This document shows, in pieces, positions 20,431 through 30,180 of a DNA stretch of 64,000 bases (within the stretch, counting starts at the first letter, position 1; the number at the start of each line of letters is the position of its first letter). This DNA is from Massilia sp. MS-15. GTDB taxonomy: Bacteria; Pseudomonadota; Gammaproteobacteria; Burkholderiales; Burkholderiaceae_D. The DNA lies in contig NZ_JAIWIA010000036.1 in assembly GCF_020176695.1 (NCBI RefSeq), positions 62,001-126,000 on the forward strand, read 5' to 3'. A program made the position numbers and the translations under genes. Below the pieces are notes generated by a model. The model was not told where the DNA came from. It worked only from the letters and a program-made list of their open reading frames with translations, and did no database searches.

Positions 20431-20460
20431 CTTGAAAAGGGGTGTTATCGTCCCTATAAT
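20431..20460 (+). promoter_or_regulatory. groESL promoter, overlapping sigma-70 and sigma-32 type elements
   Basis: TTGAAA (20432-20437) and a perfect TATAAT (20455-20460) are 17 bp apart. The same segment reads CTTGAAA-N14-CCCTATAA, close to the heat-shock sigma-32 consensus. The 398-bp gap between the ZapB-like gene and groES holds this promoter and the CIRCE element; no gene is visible in it. Confidence 0.75.
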
Positions 20461-20469
20461 CACGATGCG

Positions 20470-20496
20470 TTAGCACTCGTTAGTTGAGAGTGCTAA
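20470..20496. promoter_or_regulatory. CIRCE operator (HrcA binding site)
   Basis: A perfect match to the CIRCE element: TTAGCACTC, nine bases, GAGTGCTAA. It lies just downstream of the -10 box and about 90 bp upstream of groES, so HrcA is expected to repress groESL at normal temperature. Confidence 0.96.
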
Positions 20497-20584
20497 CAAA
20501 CGGTATCCACCACATTCCCAGCCGGCGCCCCGTTGGCGGCGGCCTGAATAGCTAGTCAACCACTACGTAAATAAGGAGTTTTGC

Positions 20585-20875
20585 ATGAACCTTCGTCCTC
20601 TGCACGATCGCGTAATCGTGAAGCGTCTCGACCAGGAAACCAAAACTGCATCCGGCCTGATCATCCCCGATGCAGCCGCCGAGAAGCCGGACCAGGGTGA
20701 GATCCTCGCCGTCGGTAACGGCAAGGTGCAGGAAAACGGCCAAGTCCGCGCGCTGGAAGTGAAGGTCGGCGACCGCGTCCTGTTCGGCAAGTACTCGGGC
20801 CAGGCCGTCAAGGTCGATGGCCAGGAACTGCTGGTCATGCGCGAAGAAGACATCATGGCCGTCGTGGCCCTGTAA
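20585..20875 (+). CDS. groES: co-chaperonin GroES
   Basis: GroES is the 10-kDa lid of the chaperonin that closes the GroEL folding chamber. The 96-residue sequence starts [18 protein letters not shown], has the mobile loop ([18 protein letters not shown]) and ends [16 protein letters not shown] precedes the ATG. It is first in the groESL operon, with groEL 48 bp downstream. Confidence 0.99.
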   Translation: MNLRPLHDRVIVKRLDQETKTASGLIIPDAAAEKPDQGEILAVGNGKVQENGQVRALEVKVGDRVLFGKYSGQAVKVDGQELLVMREEDIMAVVAL

Positions 20876-22570
<1,695 letters not shown>

Positions 22571-22630
22571 TTTGCCACGTCCTGCAAGGGGAGCCTGGCG
22601 CCGGTCCTTCCGGCGCCACCCCGTCCCGAA

Positions 22631-22665
22631 AAGCCTGTAAGGTGCAAGCCTTGCAGGCTTTTTTC
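22631..22665 (+). terminator. rho-independent terminator of groESL
   Basis: A 12-bp stem AAGCCTGTAAGG/CCTTGCAGGCTT (one T-G pair) with a 6-nt loop runs into a T-rich tail. It lies 60 bp after groEL and ends directly before the ribosome site of the next gene. Confidence 0.85.
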
Positions 22666-22680
22666 TTTTTGGAGGCGAGC

Positions 22681-23097
22681 ATGGCGCGCGTGGATGCGGA
22701 CGAACTCGAGAACGCGATGATCCTGGCCGACCCACCGCGCGCCGGCCGTGCCTGGGTCTGCCCTGCCAGCGGCGCGGTGCTGGTGGCGGCCGACATGGTG
22801 GGCCGCCACAGGCCGCTGCCGGACGATATCCGCGAAGACGGCCACTACATCGCGGTGCCGGGCGCCGGACGGCTCGGCCTGGGCCCGGCGCTGGTGCTCG
22901 ACTTCGTGCGCCTGCACATGCCGGTCGACGAGGCGGACGTGCGTGCCCTGCTTGGTGCAAGCGGTGGATTTGTCCGTTTTTCCAGACTGGCGCAGACGCG
23001 CGGCCTGCTCGCAGCCTGGCATGCCTTCCGTCAGGAGCGCACCCTGGCTGCGCTGCGTGCGTGGTGCGAGGCAAACGGCCTGGCGCTGGACGCTTGA
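22681..23097 (+). CDS. UPF0158-like hypothetical protein
   Basis: This is a 138-residue protein, probably cytoplasmic. The C-terminal half (FVRFSRLAQTRGLLAAWHAF, then ALRAWCEANGL) resembles the UPF0158 family, whose function is unknown. The ATG at 22681 has a strong GGAGG site 5 nt upstream, inside the tail of the groEL terminator. There is no clear promoter of its own, so it may depend on read-through from groESL. Confidence 0.75.
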   Translation: MARVDADELENAMILADPPRAGRAWVCPASGAVLVAADMVGRHRPLPDDIREDGHYIAVPGAGRLGLGPALVLDFVRLHMPVDEADVRALLGASGGFVRFSRLAQTRGLLAAWHAFRQERTLAALRAWCEANGLALDA

Positions 23098-23261
23098 AGC
23101 GCCGTCGCCGCGCCTGAGCCGTGCCAGCGCGTCTTCGATGCGCGCCAGGCGCTGCAGTTGCGCCGGGCCGAGGGTTCGGCACCATCCTGCGCGGACATGG
23201 CGACGAAGCCGCGCACCGCTTCCGCCAGTTCGCCTTCGGGCACATTCAGCCTGTGGAACAC
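23031..23261 (-). CDS. possible small protein, perhaps frameshifted
   Basis: A GTG at 23261 with an AAGGGGGA site 8 nt upstream opens a 76-residue frame that starts VFHRLNVPEGELAEAVRGF. The first 33 residues look coding. After GAEPSA the frame turns Arg/Ser-rich, while the neighbouring frame gives a good helix (AQLQRLARIEDALARLRRG). One extra C in the GGCCCGG run near 23168 would join the two. It overlaps the UPF0158 gene antisense by 67 bp. It may be a small gene with a real or sequencing frameshift, or not a gene. Confidence 0.3.
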   Translation of the reverse strand: MFHRLNVPEGELAEAVRGFVAMSAQDGAEPSARRNCSAWRASKTRWHGSGAATALQASSARPFASHHARSAARVRS

Positions 23262-23319
23262 CGCATTCCCCCTTGAATATGGACGGCGCATATTCTACGC
23301 CGCCCGGCCCATGCACATA

Positions 23320-23348
23320 TTGACAAGCACCCGGCCCGGCGCTACTGT
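23320..23348 (+). promoter_or_regulatory. sigma-70 promoter of the GntR-ABC operon
   Basis: A perfect TTGACA (23320-23325) and TACTGT (23343-23348) are 17 bp apart, 33 bp upstream of the GntR start. The -10 box runs into the palindromic operator. Confidence 0.7.
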
Positions 23349-23361
23349 ATTACGCGTAATA
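23348..23361. promoter_or_regulatory. palindromic operator for the YtrA-type GntR regulator
   Basis: TATTACGCGTAATA is a perfect 14-bp palindrome flanked by near-symmetric CTG and CAG. It covers the start region of the promoter and the AGGAG site follows. YtrA-type repressors usually bind such sites in their own promoters, so autorepression is likely. Confidence 0.75.
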
Positions 23362-23380
23362 GTACAGTTAGGAGCCCGAG

Positions 23381-23791
23381 ATGAGTCGCCGAACACCCCT
23401 GATGCTGAATATTGCCACCGGCGACACCCGGCCGATCAACCGCCAGATCGTCGACGGTGTCCGGCGCCTGATCGCCAGCGGCGAGCTGCCGGTGGGCGCG
23501 CTGCTTCCCAGCGTGCGCGGCCTGGCCCAGCAGCTGTCGATCAATCCCAACACCGTAGCCAAGGCCTACGGCGAACTGACCCTGGAAGGTTGGGTGGAGT
23601 CGCGCGCGGGCCTCGGCCTGTTCGTGCTGCCGCCGCGCCAGCGGCTGTCGGACGCCGAGCGCGAACGGCGCTTGATGGAGGCGGTCGACCGCTTCACCGG
23701 CGACGTGATCGGCCTGGGCTACTCCAGCAGCGAAGTGCTCGAGCGCGTCGACGCCGAACTGGCGGCCGCGCTGCCGCGCAAGGTCGCATAA
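23381..23791 (+). CDS. GntR-family regulator, YtrA subfamily
   Basis: This is a short 136-residue GntR regulator. Residues 10-80 hold the winged helix (PINRQIVDGVRRLIASGEL, then LAQQLSINPNTVAKAYGELT). Residues 80-136 are the short dimerising tail, with no large effector domain. This is the YtrA layout, whose members repress ABC transporter operons. It is the first gene of the operon and is 12 bp from the ATPase gene. Confidence 0.93.
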   Translation: MSRRTPLMLNIATGDTRPINRQIVDGVRRLIASGELPVGALLPSVRGLAQQLSINPNTVAKAYGELTLEGWVESRAGLGLFVLPPRQRLSDAERERRLMEAVDRFTGDVIGLGYSSSEVLERVDAELAAALPRKVA

Positions 23792-23803
23792 ATAAAGGAC
23801 ACC

Positions 23804-24721
23804 ATGAACGATCTCGTGATCCGTACCGACGACCTGTGCCTGTCCTACAAGGGCAAGCCGGCCCTGAACCACCTGAGCCTGCACCTGCCGCGCGGCGGCG
23901 TGCATGCCATCGTCGGCGCCAACGGCGCCGGCAAGTCGACCCTGTTCCGCGTGCTGCTCGGTTTCGCGTCGAGCGACGCCGGCACCGCCGAAGTGCTCGG
24001 CTGCGACAGCCGCGCGCTCACCCCGCAACTGCGCTCGCGCATCGGCTTCGTCAACGAGGAACACACCCTGCCGGGCTGGATGCGGGTCGAGGAACTGGCC
24101 AACATGCAGCGCCGCCTCTATCCGCTGTGGAACGAGGGGCGCTACCGCCAGGTGCTGGCCAACTTCAACGTCGGCGACCGGCAGGGAATCGCCGAACTGT
24201 CGCGCGGCGAACGCGCTGGCGTGAGCCTGGCGCTGGCCCTGGCGCAGGGGCCGGAATTATTGATCCTCGACGAGCCGACCCTCGGCCTGGACGTGGTGGC
24301 CAAGCGCGCCTTCCTCGAGGCGCTGCTGCAGACCAGCCTGGACGACGGCGCCACCATCGTCTACTGCTCGCACCAGATGGAAGAGATCGAGCGCGTCGCC
24401 GACAACCTCGTGATCATGGAGCGCGGTGTGCTGCGCCACATGTCGGCGCCTGGCGACTTCTGCGAACGCGTCAACTTGTGGATCGCCGACTTCCCGTTCC
24501 GCCAGCCGGAGGCGGCCCACCTGCCCGGCGTGCTGGAGATGCGCGTCATCGACGGCCTGACCCACCTGGTGGTGTTCGATGGCGGCGCCGATTTCGGCCA
24601 TCGCCTGCGCCTGATGGGCGCGCGCACCGCCCGGCAAATGCCGGTCAGCCTGGACCGGGCCGTCAACGGTTTCCTGGCGCGCGGCCATGCCGGCGCCCCC
24701 ACCTTCTGCGCCGCAGCCTGA
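23804..24721 (+). CDS. ABC transporter ATP-binding protein
   Basis: This is a 305-residue ABC ATPase. Walker A is GANGAGKST, the signature motif is LSRGERAG (Arg-Gly in place of the usual Gly-Gly), Walker B with the catalytic Glu is LLILDEPTLGLD, and the switch His is in YCSHQMEE. A C-terminal domain of about 85 residues follows the ATPase core. It is in the YtrA-type operon and should power the downstream membrane protein. Confidence 0.93.
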   Translation: MNDLVIRTDDLCLSYKGKPALNHLSLHLPRGGVHAIVGANGAGKSTLFRVLLGFASSDAGTAEVLGCDSRALTPQLRSRIGFVNEEHTLPGWMRVEELANMQRRLYPLWNEGRYRQVLANFNVGDRQGIAELSRGERAGVSLALALAQGPELLILDEPTLGLDVVAKRAFLEALLQTSLDDGATIVYCSHQMEEIERVADNLVIMERGVLRHMSAPGDFCERVNLWIADFPFRQPEAAHLPGVLEMRVIDGLTHLVVFDGGADFGHRLRLMGARTARQMPVSLDRAVNGFLARGHAGAPTFCAAA

Positions 24722-24731
24722 AAGCCACGAC

Positions 24732-26567
24732 ATGAAAGAACTCTTCCTCAGCGAGTGCCGGCGCTTCCGCACCCTGGCCCTGGTCGCTGCCTGCGTCCAC
24801 CTGCTGATCCAGCTGCTCGCCTCACGCCTCCTGGAACCCTTGCAGCGCCACTGGACCGAACAGGCCGTTTTCATGGTCCTCAGCGCGCTGGCCGGACTCG
24901 GCTTTGCGGCGGTCCAGTTCAGCAGCTACCGTCAGCCCAGCCGCTGGCTGTGGCTGCTGCACCGCCCACTGCCGCGCGTACGCATCTTCGGCGCGCTGTC
25001 GCTGGCATCGCTGGCGCTGCTCGTCTTCGCGATCGGCTTGCCGGCCCTGCTGGCGGTCGCCGGCACCGACCGGCTCAGCGGCCGCACCGTCGATGCGCGC
25101 CACTACGTGATTCCTGTCTACCTGGCGCTGGTGGCCTTCATCGGCTGGCTGGGCGCGACCTACCTGATGCTGTGCGGGCGCCGCGGCGCATTCGTGGTGC
25201 TGTTCGTTCCCGGCCTGCTCATCGGCCACCTCGTCGCCGGCGGGACGCTGCTGGCGCTGACGCTCCTGTGCGTCGTCCTCATGGCGGCGCTGGCCTACAC
25301 CGCCGTCAAGCCCGACCGCACCGCGCCGCCGTCGTCGCCGGCCGGCCTGCTGGCGGCCGGGATCCCGCTGGTGCTGGGCTTTTACTGCCTGCTGCTGTGG
25401 GGCGGCTCGCTCGCCTTCCAGTCCGGCCAGATGCTCGCCGGGGTGCATCCGCTGAACAGCGCGGTACCGCCCGCCGGCGGCTACACCGAACTGACGCGCA
25501 CCGACGGCCGTACCAACCTGCGGCGCGCGCTGGCCGCTTCGAACGATCCGCGCGCCGTGCACTGGCAGCGCCAACTAACGCTGCTGGACGTCGGCAAGGT
25601 CCGTCCCGAAAACCGCGAACATGTCGTGCCGGGCCAGATCGCCAACATCGACACGACGCAGTTCCGCGATCCCGACGAGGGCATTGTCTGGACCTTCAGC
25701 CATGACCGCATGATGTACGAAGGCCGCGACGCCAACACGGGCGCGCCGCGCGGCTGGTTCGGCCGCGGCGGGACCGGCGACCCGCGCCCCTTCGGCAGTT
25801 TTCCGGTCCTGCCCGGAAAATTCATCATGACCAGGCAGCAGCTGATGAGCGTCGATGCCGACACCGGACGTGCCCAGGTGCTGCTCTCCGTGCAGGCGCC
25901 GGAAACGCTGACGGGCGGCCTGCAGGAAGTCGGCCGCCAGGGATTCATGTTGACCAACCGGCGCCTGATCGCCTACCGCAAACCGGCCACACCGGAAGCG
26001 CCGCTGGAAGAACTGTACAGCGTCCTCCTGCCCGGTCCGTTCGGCGACCTTGGGCGGGTCGATGTCGCCCCCCTGATGGACGGCGCCCTGTTGTCATTCA
26101 ATTTCGGCCAGCGCCTGTCGCACGGCGGGGCTGGCTCACGCCAGCATGTGGTGTTCGTGGATGCGGGGGGCCGTGCACAGACGATCGTCAGCCGTGAGCT
26201 CGTCCCCGATTTTCCGCTCCTGTTCGCGCACCGCGCATGGTGGCTGTCGCCGGCGCTCCATACGCTGCTGGACCTGCCGGAGCGCCTGCTCGACAAGGGC
26301 GTGATCGAGGACCTGCCCGGCACGCCCGCGCCCTCTCGGCCGGCCGGCGTGATCGCGGCAGCGCTGATCGGCAGCATGCTCGCCGCCGCGCTGGCCGCAT
26401 GGCGGGTACGCGGTCAATCGGCGCGCCGCAGGCTGGCCTGGTGCGCGGCCGCCCTGGTGCTGGGACCGCCCTGCGTCGCCGCGCAGTGGGTGCTGACGCC
26501 GCATCCGGTCTCTGCCGCGTGCCGCGCGCGCGCCATCCCGACACCGCCGATGGCGGCAAGCGCCTGA
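24732..26567 (+). CDS. ABC-2-type membrane protein with large extracytoplasmic domain
   Basis: This is a 611-residue protein and the likely permease partner of the upstream ATPase. Residues 1-235 contain about six hydrophobic helices, beginning TLALVAACVHLLIQLLASRL. Residues 236-535 are polar and beta-rich with Trp/Gly loops, probably outside the membrane. Two more helices follow (VIAAALIGSMLAAALAAW and LAWCAAALVLGPPCVAAQW). The large soluble insert is unusual for ABC-2 permeases; I do not recognise its fold. It starts 10 bp after the ATPase gene and ends 10 bp before the peptidase gene. Confidence 0.78.
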   Translation: MKELFLSECRRFRTLALVAACVHLLIQLLASRLLEPLQRHWTEQAVFMVLSALAGLGFAAVQFSSYRQPSRWLWLLHRPLPRVRIFGALSLASLALLVFAIGLPALLAVAGTDRLSGRTVDARHYVIPVYLALVAFIGWLGATYLMLCGRRGAFVVLFVPGLLIGHLVAGGTLLALTLLCVVLMAALAYTAVKPDRTAPPSSPAGLLAAGIPLVLGFYCLLLWGGSLAFQSGQMLAGVHPLNSAVPPAGGYTELTRTDGRTNLRRALAASNDPRAVHWQRQLTLLDVGKVRPENREHVVPGQIANIDTTQFRDPDEGIVWTFSHDRMMYEGRDANTGAPRGWFGRGGTGDPRPFGSFPVLPGKFIMTRQQLMSVDADTGRAQVLLSVQAPETLTGGLQEVGRQGFMLTNRRLIAYRKPATPEAPLEELYSVLLPGPFGDLGRVDVAPLMDGALLSFNFGQRLSHGGAGSRQHVVFVDAGGRAQTIVSRELVPDFPLLFAHRAWWLSPALHTLLDLPERLLDKGVIEDLPGTPAPSRPAGVIAAALIGSMLAAALAAWRVRGQSARRRLAWCAAALVLGPPCVAAQWVLTPHPVSAACRARAIPTPPMAASA

Positions 26568-26577
26568 AAGGACGATC

Positions 26578-28656
26578 ATGCGACGAATTGACTGCGTCCG
26601 GGGGACGCGGGCCCGCGCACGCCGGTTGTTGGGCGTTTCCTTGGCCGCCTCCCTGGCCACTGCATTGGCGCTCGGCGCGGCATGCGCCACCGCTGCCGCG
26701 GCGGCCCCGCCGGCCACGTCCCTGCAGCCGCATCTGGCGCGCGCCGCGGCGCTTGCGCGCCCCCCGCTGCTGCCCCCCGCCCTGTTCGACCTGCCGGAAC
26801 GGCTGCGCGACGTGCGCCTGTCTCCCGACGGAAGCCGGCTCGCCTGGGTCGAGCACGCCGACGGCAAGGCCATGCTCCATGTCGGTTCGGCCGCCGGTGG
26901 GCCGGCGCAGGCGCACGCCGCGCTCGAACCGGATGACCGCGTGTACTGGTCGCGCGACAGTAAGGTGCTGTTCGTGGTCCAGGCGGGCGGCATGGCGGCG
27001 CTCGACGCACGCGACGGCGCGGGCGGCCGTATCGCCAGATTCGGCAAGGATGGCGGCGAGCGTTTTGCAGGCATCGACCGGGCCATGCCGCGCCACGCGA
27101 TCGTCGAGGAAAACAAGCTGCAGGGACGCTCGGCGCGGGTGCTCAGCATTGGCGCCGACGGCAAGCGCAGCGTGCTCCATGAGGGACCGGGCAAGCTCGC
27201 CGGGCATCTCGCCGGACCCGACGGCAGGCTTGCCGTCCTGCGCCGGCAACAGCCCGATTTTTCGCACCTGATCCTGTGGCGCCGCGGGCAGGACTGGACC
27301 GAAGCCGTGCGCTGCAAACCCCTGCGCACCTGCGTTCCGATCGCCCTGTCGCCGGACGGCAAGCGACTGTTCCTGCGCGCCGTGCACGCGGGAGACCGCG
27401 AGGCGCTGCTCGACGTGGATCTCGCCAGTGGCGTGCAGCGCGTGGTCCACACCGATCCCGAAGCCTTGTCGGACCTGGTCGGCGTCACGCTGTCGCCGCG
27501 CGACGGCCAGCCGATGCTCGCCACTTACCAGCTGCCGGCGCTGCGGCTGTACGGGCTCGATGCCCAGGGCCGGCGCATCGCGGCCGCCATCGCACGACGC
27601 TTCCCGTCAGGCGGCGTCGGGGTGGAATCCTGTGCGCCGGGCGCCTGCCTGCTGGCGGAACGGGGTGCACGCACGGCCCATGCGCGCTTCTGGATGCTCG
27701 ACCTGCAGCGCTGGACCTTCCGCCCGGTTCTCGACGGGGTGCGGGAACGCGCAGGCATTCCCGACGAGCGCCACCTGGCCGCGCGGATCGCGCTACGCTA
27801 CCCGGCCTCGGACGGCGCCATGCTGCACGGCTACCTGACCCTGCCGTCCGGGCGGGCCGCCCGGACGCTCGCGCTGGTGACCGTGGTCCATGGCGGGCCA
27901 TGGAACCATGTCCAGGGCGGCTACAGTCCTTCCGCACAGTTGCTGGCCAACCGCGGCTACGCGGTGTTCGAACCGAACTTCCGCGGCTCGACCGGCTACG
28001 GCGAACGCTATACGGCGGCGCCGGGAACCGACTATGGCAACGGCCGCGTGCAGGCCGACATCATCGACGGCGTGCGCTGGCTGCTGGCGCAAGGTGTCGG
28101 CGATCCGCAGCGGCTCGGCATCGCCGGCGCTTCCTTCGGGGGCTATGCCACCCTGCTGGCACTGACCCATACGCCGGCCATGTTCCGCTTCGGGATGGCT
28201 ACCCAGCCGCCCACCGACTTTGCACGCACCCTGCGCTTGTCGGCGGCCGAGCCGGCGCGGCCGGGCGAACCTTCCATCCGCCAGGTGCTGGCCGAGGTGG
28301 GCATCGATCCCTCCAGGGCGGCGCAATTGTCCGCCATCGCCCGCGATGCGCCCCACGGACTGACCGGGCGCGTGCAGGCGCCGCTGCTGCTGATCGCCGG
28401 CGGCAAGGACGACAAAGTCGACGTCGAAGCGGTCACCGACTACGTCGCGCGCCTGCAGGCGATGGGCAAGCCGGTGAGCCTGCTGGTCGATCCGGACGAG
28501 GGCCACAATCCGCGCAATCCGCTGGCCCGCAAGGCACAGCTGCAGCTGCTGCTCCAGATGCTGCACCGCCACCTCGGCGGCCCGCCGGCTCCAGCGCCGG
28601 ACGCCGAGCTGGCGCACTACCTGGCCCGCAACGTGCGCGCCAACGGTGCCCGGTGA
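26578..28656 (+). CDS. S9 family prolyl oligopeptidase-like peptidase, exported
   Basis: This is a 692-residue serine peptidase of the prolyl oligopeptidase family. An N-terminal signal (RRLLGVSLAASLATALALGA) points to export. Residues 60-410 form a beta-propeller-like domain (LPERLRDVRLSPDGSRLAWV, SPDGKRLFLRA). Residues 430-692 are the alpha/beta hydrolase, with the nucleophile in GASFGGYA (S519), an acid at D611 or D612 (GGKDDKVD) and H643 in DEGHNP. It probably cleaves peptides in the periplasm. The GAAAGGAC site lies 10 bp after the permease stop, so it belongs to the GntR-ABC operon. Confidence 0.92.
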   Translation: MRRIDCVRGTRARARRLLGVSLAASLATALALGAACATAAAAAPPATSLQPHLARAAALARPPLLPPALFDLPERLRDVRLSPDGSRLAWVEHADGKAMLHVGSAAGGPAQAHAALEPDDRVYWSRDSKVLFVVQAGGMAALDARDGAGGRIARFGKDGGERFAGIDRAMPRHAIVEENKLQGRSARVLSIGADGKRSVLHEGPGKLAGHLAGPDGRLAVLRRQQPDFSHLILWRRGQDWTEAVRCKPLRTCVPIALSPDGKRLFLRAVHAGDREALLDVDLASGVQRVVHTDPEALSDLVGVTLSPRDGQPMLATYQLPALRLYGLDAQGRRIAAAIARRFPSGGVGVESCAPGACLLAERGARTAHARFWMLDLQRWTFRPVLDGVRERAGIPDERHLAARIALRYPASDGAMLHGYLTLPSGRAARTLALVTVVHGGPWNHVQGGYSPSAQLLANRGYAVFEPNFRGSTGYGERYTAAPGTDYGNGRVQADIIDGVRWLLAQGVGDPQRLGIAGASFGGYATLLALTHTPAMFRFGMATQPPTDFARTLRLSAAEPARPGEPSIRQVLAEVGIDPSRAAQLSAIARDAPHGLTGRVQAPLLLIAGGKDDKVDVEAVTDYVARLQAMGKPVSLLVDPDEGHNPRNPLARKAQLQLLLQMLHRHLGGPPAPAPDAELAHYLARNVRANGAR

Positions 28657-28712
28657 TTGTTGCTGCCGAAACACCCAAGGTGTAGACTGCGCCCTCACCC
28701 TGTGAGGCTTCC

Positions 28713-29177
28713 ATGTCGATCCGCGCCGCTGCCCGTCCCACCTTGCCCCTGCTGGCCGCCGCCTTCGCGCTCGCGCTCATGGCCGCCGGCTGCAAGCGCG
28801 CCGAGCGCGAAGCGCCCAAGCCGGCGCCCGCCGTCGTCAAGGAAGCACCGCTGCGCACCAGGGAACAGGCGATGGAAGCCCTGCTCGCTGTGCCGGAACT
28901 GAAGGCGCGCTCGGAACAGATCGAGCGGCGCTCGCAGGGCAAGGCGCATGGCGCCGTGATCGAGGACGATCCGGTCCCGCGCGAGGTCAACGGGCGCAAG
29001 TATTACCAGCTGAGTTTTGTCGAGAACCGCGCCGACAGCGTGCACCGCCGCGAGAGCTTCCTGGTGGCCCAGCAGGGCGACGAGATCCTGGTGGAAGACA
29101 CGGCGACCGATACCCTGCTCACGCTGCAGGAATGGCGGCGCAACATCCGGCGCGTCGAGCTCAAGAGCGCAGACTGA
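28713..29177 (+). CDS. putative lipoprotein
   Basis: This is a 154-residue exported protein. A signal sequence with a lipobox-like end (FALALMAAGC) suggests lipid anchoring at Cys 27. The mature part is charged, with a beta-rich region (GRKYYQLSFVENRADSVHRR, then SFLVAQQGDEILVEDTATDT). I do not recognise it. It starts 56 bp after the S9 peptidase gene and may be the last gene of that unit. Confidence 0.72.
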   Translation: MSIRAAARPTLPLLAAAFALALMAAGCKRAEREAPKPAPAVVKEAPLRTREQAMEALLAVPELKARSEQIERRSQGKAHGAVIEDDPVPREVNGRKYYQLSFVENRADSVHRRESFLVAQQGDEILVEDTATDTLLTLQEWRRNIRRVELKSAD

Positions 29178-29309
29178 ATCGCCCGGCACGGCCGGCTGCT
29201 GCGCTCAGGCTGGTTGCGCGCAGGTGGATCCAGCCCGCCAGCTGCGCTGGTCCGGGCCAGGCACGGCACGCACGCTTATCGCGCCGGCTCCGGTAGAGCG
29301 CCGTACGGA

Positions 29310-29951
29310 TCAGGGACGCTTGAGCTGGCCGATGACGCTCGCCACCTTGGTGGTGATGACGTCGACCGCTGGACCGTTCGCGCCGTGCGGCAGGATGACG
29401 TCGGCGTGGCGCTTGGTCGGCTCGATGAACTGCTTGTGCATCGGACGCACGGTTTCCAGGTACTGGCTGACGATGCTTTCCATCGTGCGGCCACGTTCGG
29501 CGATGTCGCGCTGCATGCGGCGGATGAAGCGCACGTCGGGCGCCGTGTCGACGAAGATCTTCAGCGACATCATCTTGCGCAGGTCGGCGTCGTAGAGGGC
29601 GAACAGGCCCTCGATCACGATCACCGGCGCCGGCTTGACGGGGATGGTCTTGTTGGAACGGTTGTCGATCGTGAAGTCGTACTCCGGCATCTGGATCGTT
29701 TCGCCGTTGCGCAGCGCGCGCACGTGCTGCACCAGCAGGGGCCAGTCAAAGGCTTGCGGATGGTCGTAGTTCTGCTTGCGGCGTACTTCGGGGCTCAGGT
29801 CGGACTGGTCGCGGTAGTAATCGTCCTGCATCACCACCGACACCATGTCGGCGCCGAACGAAGCCAGCACCTGCTGGGTCACCGTTGACTTGCCGCTGCC
29901 GCTGCCGCCGGCAACACCTATGACAAACGGAAGGTAGGAAATCTCACTCAT
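29310..29951 (-). CDS. udk: uridine kinase
   Basis: Uridine kinase phosphorylates uridine and cytidine in pyrimidine salvage in the cytoplasm. The 213-residue protein has the P-loop GVAGGSGSGKST, then DDYYRDQSDLSPEVR, NYDHPQAFDW and the lid segment RFIRRMQRDIAERGR. The start at 29951 gives the family N-terminus (MSEISYLPFVIGV); an in-frame upstream start at 30002 is not supported. It converges with the lipoprotein gene. Confidence 0.96.
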   Translation of the reverse strand: MSEISYLPFVIGVAGGSGSGKSTVTQQVLASFGADMVSVVMQDDYYRDQSDLSPEVRRKQNYDHPQAFDWPLLVQHVRALRNGETIQMPEYDFTIDNRSNKTIPVKPAPVIVIEGLFALYDADLRKMMSLKIFVDTAPDVRFIRRMQRDIAERGRTMESIVSQYLETVRPMHKQFIEPTKRHADVILPHGANGPAVDVITTKVASVIGQLKRP

Positions 29952-30054
29952 CCCGCCATGATACCGGAGCGCAGCCCGAACCGACAGGGGGCAGGCAAGC
30001 ACTTGGCTCTCGGCTCTCTCACATTAGACAGAGACGAAAGTATTTACATAACCA

Positions 30055-30068
30055 TTGATTGCGATCAG
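30055..30068. promoter_or_regulatory. FNR/CRP-type half-palindrome upstream of the PEP-CTERM gene
   Basis: TTGAT-N4-ATCAG matches the FNR consensus TTGAT-N4-ATCAA at nine of ten positions. It lies about 43 bp upstream of the sigma-54 promoter. The assignment is by sequence alone. Confidence 0.4.
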
Positions 30069-30110
30069 CCCTAGGTTGATAAATGACTGAATTTAAAAGA
30101 AATTTAATTT

Positions 30111-30126
30111 TGGCATGGTTTTTGCT
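30111..30126 (+). promoter_or_regulatory. sigma-54 promoter of the PEP-CTERM gene
   Basis: TGGCATG-N4-TTGCT matches the -24/-12 consensus with GG and GC at the exact spacing. The expected start is near 30137, leaving a 44-nt leader with a GGGAGATC ribosome site. Work on PrsK/PrsR shows that PEP-CTERM genes can depend on sigma-54, which fits. Confidence 0.75.
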
Positions 30127-30180
30127 GTGTTACATGGGCAGTCCGCGTGGCATCCACACCAACCAACAGGGAGATCCTCC

